Assembly (NCBI GenBank): GCA_049999765.1 | Contig: JBNGIQ010003309.1 | Coordinates: 1-33,714 of the forward strand | Length of the DNA: 33,714 bases | Direction of reading: 5' to 3' | From: Phaeoceros laevis | Taxonomy: Eukaryota > Anthocerotophyta > Anthocerotopsida > Notothyladales | Shown here: positions 10,105-19,881 of the stretch, in pieces | Layout of the letters: every line of letters starts with the position of its first letter | Position numbering within the stretch: the stretch's first letter is position 1 | The notes under the pieces: generated by a model | What the model saw: the letters and a program-made list of their open reading frames with translations, nothing else | The model's database searches: none | What the model was told of the DNA's origin: nothing | Program-made: the position numbers and the translations under genes

Positions 10105-13100
10105 TCATCGGCGCCTGGCAATGTACCGCAGTCCACCTGAAGACTCATGTGGCCGCTCCTTCTGGGTTTGATTCGACCGTCTTTCTTGCCTACTGCTCCC
10201 CCTTCCCTGCACACCAGTAGTAGTTCCACTCACGGCACCAGTGCTCCCAACTCTTACTGGATCAGTTCTTTCCGGAAAACCTTGTGCATCAGTCTCTGTA
10301 GAGGCTACACCCTCTTCACTTGTGACAGCCACATCTGTGACATGCTGCGAGTGTGGAGCCAATTCATCATCAATGCACCCCTCTGACCCACTGGCAACTT
10401 GACACTGTCCCTCCCCATCTGCTGTATGAGACATCGCCTGTTCTGATTCATCTTCAGGCGTAGTGGCCACACAAGGGGCAACTGATGCCTCCTCACTCAA
10501 GCACTGAACTTGACCTCCTGCAATGGATTTAAGCCAAGCTTCCTTGCTTTCCAGAATAACTTCCGAAAAATCAACCTTCTCTGTCTCCTCTACCACATAT
10601 TCAGCTGCCTCCAGGTCCCGCCAACCTTCTGGGTCCCTTTGTGCTTCCTCCCATCCTGAGCAAGGAAGAGGTGAATCCCCATAGGCCAAAATATGGTAAT
10701 AGCACATGAACAAAATGTAGAGATCTCGAAAACTTACTTATTCGATTGAACTCTGACAACATAGCAACATATTCTCGTACTCTGTCATCAACCACTAGGA
10801 GAGGTCGAGGACAGAATTGTTCTTCACTGCCGCCTGTGCTTGGTTCAGGCACTTCGTCTACATCATCTGCGACTGCAGTTCCTCCATCCAACGATGCAGA
10901 GCCTGGAACATTAACACAAACCATGATGAGGAACTCTCAAAATTCAAAAGACCTCTCATAATGATAAATCTGCTGTCACATTCACACCCAGCATCACATA
11001 ATGCATGCAGTCCCCTGATTAGACTGAACATGAGCTGAATGCCAGACTGAGCATCATCCTCTACACAAAGAGTCACAGCCAGCAGACTTCAACTCAATGC
11101 GAGAAGAGGTTTCAACACCGGCACCCTCTTGTTCGTCAGGAACATCTCTATTTCTGGGAAAGGTGTCACTGCCAAGCACCGATCCACTATTGGATGGCTC
11201 TTGGCCGTCACCAACCACGCCAACAGCACGCCAAACTTTAGCAGTTCCAAATCTGTTGGCTCCGGTTGGCCAGGAGCCTTGCTTTGCCAACCTTTCTTGC
11301 CTAGATAGAGGCATACCAGTGTGTCTAGAGTTTTCTCCTCGCTCCCCAGCTGTATTAGCATGAGGCCTGAAATGCTTAGGACTGGTGTTCGCACTCAAGG
11401 AAGGTCTTCCTACAACACCACTTTGATATCCTGCTATCTCCAAATTTTCAGCAAATCCATCGACTCCGGAATTTGACACAGCTTCTGATGTAGTAGAGCC
11501 ATCCTGAAGTTTTGCACCAGTAGGCCCTGGACCAATCGATGCCATCCCAAGGGACTCTACCAACATTGCCCCTCGATTGGAAGGACAACTGGAATCCACT
11601 CCAAAATTGCCAAGAGGAACAGTGAGAGACCCGACAAGAAGTGCACCACTCATCCCATCTCCCTGCTGATTCTCCAACCTTGCATGTGAAACTGTGTCGT
11701 CTGCTTGTGTACTGGCTGCACGTGCCACAGCTGCAGGAGATGACTCCTTCGGCTGCAGAGGGCCAGCATTTTGCCTGCTAGGTTCACTTGTCGCTGCAGA
11801 ACCTTGGGTACAAGTCTTCTGAGGAAGCCGTGGCCAATCCCCAGGATTCACATCTAGATTGAAAGCGGCAGGTACCAGAGGGATAGTGGATGTATCCTCA
11901 CTAAAACTAGCTACTGTTGCCTCCCTTTCATCATGTGAAACCAACTCCTTGTCCTCATGAAGGTCAAGTGCCGCTGTAGAAGCTGCCTCTGTGGCTGAGC
12001 CTGCATCCTTCTCATCCAGTTGCTCACTAGAGCTAGTCTTTGCAAGACTGATTTCATTGGTACAATCTTCATCCTTTTTCTCTTTATGTTCCCCAGCTGC
12101 CGGTTGACTAGCCTTCACAGTCCAGACACCATGCTGCACACCTGCGGGCATTGAAGACCTGCCACCGGACTTTGTACGGAAGTGCTGCACTCTGGTCTGG
12201 GAAGACTCAGGCACCATTCCTGTTCCACTGTCAGCTCGGCCAGAATGCATGGTACCGGAATTTGTCTTCCTGACGGGTTTGAAAACACCCTGCCCAGGGT
12301 TTTCCCAATACCTTACGTCAGTCCCACGGACTGGCCTATTTCCATATCCGGACAGACCCATTCCATCATCGTATTCCGTGCGGGGCCTGGCTGGCCTTGA
12401 AAACTTTCTATCTGTGAAATTTCGGTCACCCTCCCGTCGCTTGTAGTCCATGGTGGGTCTTTCCTGCTCCAACCTCGGGGCTTTTGAGCCTACATCAAGA
12501 TCTACTTGCACTGGGCTGACTTGGTGCCCCGGGTCATGATCACTCACTTCTTCACCAGCCACCACTTCAGCTTTTTCCTCCAATTTAGAATCCTCCAGTG
12601 GAAGGAGCTTATCCACCACAAGAGCCAAATCTGGATTTTCGGCGTCTCCAGAGCTGCTATCCTCCGAGTTTGTCCCTGCTTGCAATGACTCCGTTACCAC
12701 TTCAGGTACTTCAACTGCTCCAACAGTTCCGTCATCAAGTGCAGAATCAACCTGTGATGCACCTACTTCCTCATCATCCCTCCTATCAAAGTGGCCCCCA
12801 AGTTCAGTTATTTCGGCAGAAGAACCGACGGACGAAGGACCAGATCTAGGAGAATCCTCCTGCAAACCTACTCCTTGGACCATGCTTGTATTCTCCAGTA
12901 AGGGAGTGTCTGTCCCTGGCAACGCAAGTGCACTTTCCTTGCGCTCTCTCTCTTTCAATCCTTTCTTGGCCTTCCTCAACCGCTTCTTTTCTTGCGTCTT
13001 TGCAAGCCTGCAGGAAACCAAAGTAAGAATTGCACAAAAATAGTATTGCCAACAAGGATACAAAACGGATAAATACATAAACAAGAAATTAGATCATTAC

Positions 13101-16100
13101 TTCTGCTGTGCAGCTTCTTCCTCAGCTACCAAAGCTTGCTGACATTTCAAAGCTTCCTCGTCTTTATCCTTCATCCAGGCCCTCATCTGTAACCAACATA
13201 GGGATTAGCAAAAGTTGTTTATAGAGATAGGAAACCTAGTCCTGGTCTAAAATTACATCTTTCTAATTGTGTTAATTCAAAATAGGTCTAATTTAGCAGT
13301 TAACTTGCCTACACCATCTTTCTGACTGTTAATTCAAAATATGTCTACTTTAGCAGTTAACTTGCCTACACCCAGTTTTTTCACTATTGACGAGACGATA
13401 AAGAGTTACCATTACCAGCTTCTGCTCCAATAGGAATCCCAAAAAGGAAACCAGATTCTTGTCCTCAAGACCAACTCTCTCGTCACCAGAAAAGACCTTC
13501 TGGTCCTTCGGGTCGGTGCTCCCAATAAGAAAAGTTTTCTCACTAGCATCATCAAGCATGCCAAAAAGCTTCTCTGCCGACAAGATGGTTTCTTCTGAAC
13601 TGCTCTGCACAATTTCCTGCCCAAATTACAATGAAAAGATTCAATTTTTGAAGCACTACAGCTAGTTTGGACAGAAGGGTGTGATGGCCATATGCTCTTC
13701 ATTAAAAGCTCAGAGGAAAGGACATTCAAACAACCATGAGCAAATATCACCCAAAGCTTGGGAGACGTGGAGAAGTCACTGAATCTCACAGCGTGTGAAC
13801 AACCTAAGGGACCATTTAGTTACTTACAAGAAGTGCTGCACCAGCCTTCTGATAAGCTGCAGGCAGCGAGAGTACTGGGGCCTGCTGCAAAAATATGCTC
13901 AGAGATTTCACCACCTTGCCTCCTGAATAATCATCAGAATCCTGGAAAGCCACAAACTTCAGAGTGAGGGATGCACCCCAGCCGGCCTAGTAAAAAGTGG
14001 GACGCCAGTACAGAACTGAACTAAAACATGCAACAGACAAACCAATCAAGCATGCTGGGGCCAAGAAGCCTCACCTCCATCAAAGTCTTGAGAAGAGCTC
14101 GACCATCCTTCGGTGAAAGCTGCAATGGAATGCACTTTACATAAGCACTCTTGAAAGCTCCCTCAGAAGCTGTAGGAAGAGGCTCTAAATATGACAAGTT
14201 TTACACAGTGAATATTCAACAATGAATGTACCTTATCCCAGAAGGATCCAATTTTTGGCCTCTCTTTGCTCCAATCCTCCTGCAAGAAAGTGACAAGTGA
14301 CGTTAATCTCCGGCTCCAACCCAATGAAGCACACACTTAACTTAGGCAATTGCAAGGTGACAAGCTGGTGGCAAGTGCTGAGAAGCGAAAGAATACTAGA
14401 GCAAGAAGAGAAGGAATGGCAGTCCAAGCCTCAACCTGCATGGCCATGCATCTCACATACACAAAAGCATCCTGAAATGACCATTAAAGGTGAAGTACTC
14501 ACCTTGTCGGAGTCGAATATTTTTTTGTGGGTGCGAATATGTCTTCGATAGTTAATGACAGAGCAGAATTCACGAGAGCACTTCTGGCATTTCTGCATTT
14601 GCACCTTGGGTGATGGTGACATTAATGGCCAACCAGGTAATTGATCTGTACACAGAGCAACTTATCAAAACAGACACCTGATATTACAGGCAACAGTCGG
14701 CTCTTCAAAGTCCATACAAGATTGGAAATAATTCTCCCAAGACTGTCTCACCACTAGCTTTGGCTGCAGCTTGAGCAAAAGCCACAACTGCTTGTGGAAC
14801 TTTGAGAGGATTCATCCGATCACCTGATATGGGTAGCCCCCTTCCCAGACCTGCCTTGATACTGCCAGAAGAGGATTCTCGAAAAGAGTCCAAGTCTGCT
14901 GTATTTCCTGAATTGTCTTCAGCTCCATTGTCCCTCATATCCAGATCAAGTTTCACACCTTTGCTGATCTTGCTCGCTATTAGAGGGTCCAGAACCTCTG
15001 GACGGTGGAGTCGAGGCATACTCCTGTCAGTCCTACCGGGAAAAGACATATAGGGCTCTCGTCCCATTGTCTGCCTGATAAAGTTGTCCAGAGACTCCTG
15101 GACCTTCCTGTCGTTCTCTGCTTGTTCCTTTGCCCTGAGTTCCTCTGCTGAAGGAGACTCATTGCTAGGACGGCGGACCCCACTCACGGATTTTACAGAA
15201 GCCATACTAGACACTTCTTTTTCCAACGATGTCAGACGAGCTTTGGTCTGCTTGGCTCCTTTCTTCTCAGATCTCCTTACTTCATGCCCGTTCTCAGATG
15301 GACTATCTTTCAGAGAGGAAACTAAACTGGCACTGTTGGCCAAAGACTGAACTGCTTTTGTACCTTCGATATCTGCAGGTACTCGGCCACCTCTCCGTCT
15401 TCTTAACCCAGATATCTCACCATCTTCGTTTTCTGCGACATGCCCATTTGACCTGCCATCTGCTCGAGAAGAGACATCCTTCCTATTGTTCAGTTCATGC
15501 TCCGGAATATGGGAAAGTAGAACCTTTCCAAAATCATTGCCACTTGCATGATTCCGCAGAGATCCAGAAGTCAGCAATTCTGCAACGAGGTCCTTGTCAT
15601 AGAAGCTCCTCTCCTGCACTTTTCGTCTCTCTCTGTTCAGCAAGTGGCTGCCAGTTTCCAAACCAGCCTCCAAATCCCTGAATGCTCCATCCGTGTCTCC
15701 CCTCCTGCAGGATTTAAGAACCTGCTCATTGGGTTGCAGAAAGCTTGCATATGAACTGCAAAACGTGACAAAAAGTAAGCGCACTATGAAGAGACACCAC
15801 TTCCACACAGAAATCTCACACACATGCATTGTCCAAGACCACCCAGACCCCATGGTTAAAAGATAAGAGGCCCCTGTACAACAAGTTCCCCATTCAGTTG
15901 TTGCAAGAACCCAGCCAGCTCCTGCTAATTGCCTCTCACCGAACAGAAGAGTAGAAGCTGCACAATCAGAGCCACTTCTAAGATTTCCGAGTCTACACCA
16001 TGTGTTGACCTTCTTATTCCCTCTCCACATCCACCCATTCAGGAGCTATGACTAAGAAATCAAGAAGGAATGACCATCAGCGATCTAGTACAATCGAAAG

Positions 16101-17104
16101 AATACCAAACATGCCAACAAGAAAGTAAGGCATTGGCCTCTTAAGACAAACCTGCTTGTACCATTGGCATCAGCCATGGCAACAACTTTCCCTAACTGCT
16201 TTTTCAGAGTAGATACGCCTGTCTCACATGCAGACTCCTCACTCCTGCTGAAATTAGCAGAGACCACATCGTCGGCACAGTCGAGCTCCACCTCATGAGA
16301 GATAGGGCTACATGGATCTATAGATAGACCCGCATGGAGACGCGGCTTGAGAACATTACCGCTCCCCTCAGAGCTGCGGACATTCTTCTGCGGAGAAGAG
16401 GAAGGAGAGCACTGGCTTGGCGAAGGCCTGGCCCACACGGGACTCTCCTCCGTATCAAAAAACTCACCACCACCGTCTTGTTGTAATTCTAACCCATAAG
16501 TCAACTTGTCCACTCCATTTAATCCACCGCCGCATGGCAGAAGTTTCGACCCAGCTAATGGACCTGCATCCTCCGCCACATCGCAACTCTCAAAACTTCC
16601 AGTATCAAAACTAGCAACACTTCCTCCAGAGACACCCACATCAACAACATGCCCCCTACGATGCTCATATTCCTCTGCATAACTCCATTCACCTGCATCA
16701 GTATCTGTGCTACCTGAGGATGCTACAGACGGATAGCTGCCCTCATCTGAAACCACATCACACTCAGGTTCCCAAGTAGCAGGCTTTTCCGCTCGAGATA
16801 CATGATCTTCCAGACTCATAGGGAAGTCATTGGTGACAGCTCCATCTCGTTGGCCGTTTCCACAACCAGCGGCCAACTCATCTGATGGGTTTCCTTTCTT
16901 AGCTAAAAGCGGGTCTTGAAGGCATTCACTACTGAGGATACTAGTGGCATTGCAAAAGTTCACCTCCACTCCATGCACCCAAGTGTTTGTCATACCAAAC
17001 CAATCCGCACGTCCTCTAACAGTGGCCTCAGTCACGCAGATGCAAGCGCAGACGGCAAAACCACGTCCACACGTCCCTCGGAAAGCATAAAATGCGTGAA
17101 GCAC
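10105..17104 (-). CDS. large C2H2-like zinc-finger protein of a plant-specific uncharacterised family, eleven exons, about 1750 aa
   Basis: Exons in transcript order: 17104-16152, 15755-14752, 14645-14503, 14279-14232, 14119-14075, 13941-13828, 13616-13416, 13186-13101, 13007-11065, 10902-10738, 10655-10105. All are GT...AG and the phase is continuous. The family core spans about residues 540-890. It has LDNFIRQTMGREPYMSFPG, then LPGWPLMSP before one finger of form C-x2-C-x12-H-x3-H (about residues 669-690). After that come a short FWDKLSP block, DDASEKTFL, FLLEQKL, an RAWMKDKDEEALKCQQALV block and a Lys/Glu-rich helix. The flanks are long, Ser/Glu-rich and probably disordered: about 540 residues before the core and about 860 after it. 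An alternative start is the ATG at 16993 (1713 aa), and an unseen 5' exon is possible. The role is unknown; nucleic-acid binding is an inference from the finger. Confidence 0.85.
13271..13371. repeat. intronic direct repeat, two 44-bp copies with 57-bp period
   Basis: Copies at 13271-13314 and 13328-13371 (TTAATTCAAAATA then TTTAGCAGTTAACTTGCC) differ at about two positions. They lie inside the intron of the C2H2 gene between exons 13616-13416 and 13186-13101. This is most simply a small tandem duplication within an intron. Confidence 0.85.
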
Positions 17105-18483
17105 ACTCAGGCGTCGTCCCAGTCAATCAGCAACAACAGCGGTGGCGGTGTCGCAGTGTTCCATCACTTGGGAGAATGCAAGCAGTACAGGCGATGGCAA
17201 CGATCGGCGTCAGATCCAGCCGCAGTCAGAATACGAACTCGGTCACCTTGCAAAAACCTAATGCACATAGTCTTGGGCACCAGCAGCAAGCAGCCTCCTT
17301 CCTGGCATCAGGAAACTGCAAGTGCTGGATCCTCCTGGGTTCTAGGAAAAAAGCTGATACACCTGCTTGACCACCAGTAATGCGGTGCCGTCACTCAATG
17401 CACATCCCCGGTCCTATTTTCACACATTTGTCAGCACGCAGGTCACTGGCAACCTCCACGACTGGGCTGCCCTAACAGTCACAATCCACTGACTAACAAC
17501 AGAGCAGCAAAGCTCTGGTGGACACCAATTAAGGTGCAGCTACCGACGGACATTCGCTACGTCGCGGCAGTTGCCAGAGAAGGAAGTACGCGCCAGGAAG
17601 GTACGCTCAACAACTTCGAGGGATTTTCAAGAGCCCAAAGAACCGAGAGGAAGGAGATACAACAGAAGGAGTCGGTAGTCTAATTGCATAGAAGGGACAC
17701 CCGGATGACAGACAGGTGGCAACGTGAAACAGGAAGACCTCTGACAATCAATGTAGCTTGGCTGCAAAAATCTTGAAATCTGGAATCAGCGCCTCCGCAG
17801 CCACCACCGAAGATCGAGAACAGGCAGAATCGCAGAGACCAAAATCAAGCAAAGCTGGAGCGGAGATTGGACAGGAGACAGAAAGGCGGTCACGAGCCTT
17901 CCTTCACTTCCTGAATATTATGTAACAAGTGCCGGCGGGTGGGCACGCGGAAAAACTAACTGCGCCGGTGGCAGGCAGGCAGGCGGCGGGCTGTAATCAA
18001 TGTCCAAGCAGGGCCTGATCGGGGCGGCAAGCAGGGCACAAGAAGCTGATGATGAAATGGGTAGAGAGCTAGGCCGGGCAGGAGGTGCCGGCCCGAGCGG
18101 GCCCGGAGAGAGAATCACCTGTGTAGCCACCGGCAAAGGAGCGTGCGAACAGGTCCAGGCGGAGGAAGTGGCTAGACATATGGTACAGCACCGGTATGTG
18201 TCCTCGCGGCCGAGCAAGAAGCAAGCTCCCCCCCGAGTACGAGATGGTTTCAGTGCGAGTGCAAGAACAAGCACCGCCTCCCCCTGGAACCTCAGCGCAG
18301 AGCAAGGCAAGCAGTCACCGAATGCACCGTAATCGCAGATGCTCGAGAGAGCAGCACGAGGCGGCGCGCAGGGCCTCTGAGCAGACTGAAGCGCGGGAAG
18401 GGCAGGGCAGGGCAGGGCACAGCAAGGCTGGATGGCGGGAGGGAGGAAAGGGAGGGAAGCAAAACACAGACAGAGCCGAGCCA

Positions 18484-18510
18484 CAGGCAGGCAGGCAGGC
18501 AGGCAGGCAG
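18484..18510. repeat. tetranucleotide microsatellite (CAGG)n
   Basis: About six and a half tandem copies of CAGG/GGCA lie in the GA-rich stretch upstream of the C2H2 gene. It is seen directly in the sequence; its length is likely to vary between individuals. Confidence 0.9.
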
Positions 18511-18644
18511 TAGCAGAGAGAGAGGGAGAAGAAGCGGGACGGAGCTTCGGTGTCTGTTGCGGCAGCACAAGGAGGGAGGAGGGAGTTGTAAGGGCAGGCT
18601 GCCTACGCTACTACTATAATGACGAAGGCCACAAGACCAGCCTC

Positions 18645-18685
18645 GACCCGCCCGGCCCGACCCGACCCGACCCGACCCGACCCGG
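18645..18685. repeat. pentanucleotide microsatellite (CCCGA)n
   Basis: Five perfect CCCGA units at 18656-18680 are flanked by degenerate copies (GACCCG, CCCGG). This is a very GC-rich low-complexity stretch upstream of the C2H2 gene's CT-rich tract. Confidence 0.9.
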
Positions 18686-19164
18686 GAAGTAACAGCTTCG
18701 GGCCCGGGCGTCACCAGCACACTGCGGGCGCGCATTTATGATCCCGACAGCTCCGGCCCTCCAGTGCGCCGCTGTCCAGCATTTCAAGGCATTGTGGACC
18801 CACCCGGCGCACTAACAAATCATCCTCCTTTCCTTTTTCCACCTGGTGCCCTGGTACTGCAGCTGCCCTTGTACGGGTCGTGGATCGCGGCACTTCCTTC
18901 CACCATGAAGGCCTGAGACAATTGTAACGAGCATGCTCTCTTTGACGATTCTGCGAACCGAATCATCCTAGGCCCCTTGCACACCTCCCAGAGCACTTGA
19001 GTGCTGAATTGAACAAACTTGAAGTATTTCGTCACAGTATCTTGTTATTGCAAAGAACCCTGACAGGGCAAACAAGTCGAAACCTGGTGATGGTAGGAGT
19101 ATGCGAACGCTTGTGATAGGAATTCGGAGCTGCCACCGCTGCAACAAGAGAGAAAAAGGGCTCC

Positions 19165-19431
19165 TCACATCTTTTCTTGAGGCATGGCATGACAGGGCAT
19201 CACATCCCTCCTCACATCAATTTCTGAGAGGCCTGTCTTAACGATTTTGTCCAAGAGTTGGTCTGAAGACATCCTCTCCTCGCACATCTCAAACTCAATT
19301 TCACAGTCTTGCTGAATCCGGTCTACAAACCACAGGTCATAGCCAGAGTGTAAACCGCACTTGCTATTTGGGATCTCAGTGCACTCCCACACTGCAAAAT
19401 CGAGAGTCGCGACAGGCACTAGACAGTCCAC
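19165..19431 (-). other. orphan exon-like open frame; possible small gene or gene remnant
   Basis: A minus-strand frame is open from about 19431 to a TGA at 19165. It begins without an ATG, but a good acceptor (ATTTTGCAG, just upstream of TGTGGGAG at about 19387) would make it a terminal exon of roughly 74 codons. The predicted peptide is well mixed and non-repetitive (WECTEIPNSKCGLHSGYDLW, later MCEERMSSDQLLDKIVKTGL), unlike the low-complexity frames nearby. I do not recognise it. The first in-frame ATG only occurs about half way along. It could be a real last exon, a fragment of a decayed gene, or chance. Confidence 0.25.
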
Positions 19432-19458
19432 CAGGACCAGGAGGTGTGATGGCTCTCG

Positions 19459-19501
19459 ATATATAGCACAGGGCTCACAGCGAGCAAATACAAAACCCTA
19501 A
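19459..19501 (-). promoter_or_regulatory. telo-box and TATA-like motif upstream of the orphan frame
   Basis: AAACCCTAA lies at 19493-19501 on the plus strand (TTAGGGTTT on the minus strand), the telo-box typical of plant housekeeping and ribosomal-protein promoters. About 30 bases further along the minus strand is CTATATATC (near 19467-19459), a TATA-like box. Order and spacing fit a promoter firing on the minus strand toward 19431. Motif-based inference only. Confidence 0.35.
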
Positions 19502-19844
19502 GGAGTTGATGTTCCGCTAAGCAAAGAGCACGAAGCAATGCAAGCCGGCTTCCTCAGGACTGACGAATGGAGGTCGGGGAACACACATGACGGAAATCCG
19601 GAACTAATACCAAGCCTCAATGAGGGGAACATTGTCGTCTTGAACTAAGCTTCGGACTTATTTAGCATTCATTGTTGTCCCCTGATGGTAAGTCATAAAA
19701 TGCCAGGACGGACGACGGACGGGCGAAGGAGCTTGGGAATTGGAATTGGATTGATTTCGAGTCAATGACATGGTCGCCCGGGGCGAGACCCGGCATCTAT
19801 CTGCGAGGCAATGATTCAACACCAGAACACGAAGAATATTTGAA

Positions 19845-19850
19845 TTTATT
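19845..19850 (-). terminator. AATAAA polyadenylation signal of the HisRS gene
   Basis: AATAAA on the minus strand lies about 32 bases past the HisRS stop codon (19884-19882), in an AT-rich stretch suitable as a near-upstream polyadenylation element. This would give a very short 3' UTR; other, later sites are possible. Confidence 0.45.
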
Positions 19851-19881
19851 GAATTGAAAAATGTACAAGCTTATTATCGGG

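Larger units (their letters stand above)
17105..18750 (-). promoter_or_regulatory. presumed leader and promoter of the C2H2 gene, with CT-rich tract and simple repeats
   Basis: On the minus strand this region contains a long pyrimidine-rich stretch at about 18545-18400 (rich in CTCTCTCTC and CTGC), of the kind common near plant transcription starts and in leaders. It is followed by about 1.3 kb before the presumed ATG, so a leader intron is plausible. Open frames on both strands between 17918 and 18735 are low-complexity Pro/Ala/Arg or Cys/Leu/Pro-rich and are side effects of the repeats, so I do not call them genes. Placement of the transcription start is an inference. Confidence 0.35.
19432..19881. 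other. intergenic stretch downstream of HisRS
   Basis: Apart from the telo-box/TATA motifs and the HisRS polyadenylation signal listed separately, I see no gene in this interval. Confidence 0.45.

Noticed and set aside
17918-18735. Overlapping open frames of 78-216 codons on both strands
   Set aside because: They arise from GC-rich simple repeats; peptides are low-complexity (Pro/Cys/Leu or Arg/Ala/Gly) with no domain, no splice context and no conservation signal visible.
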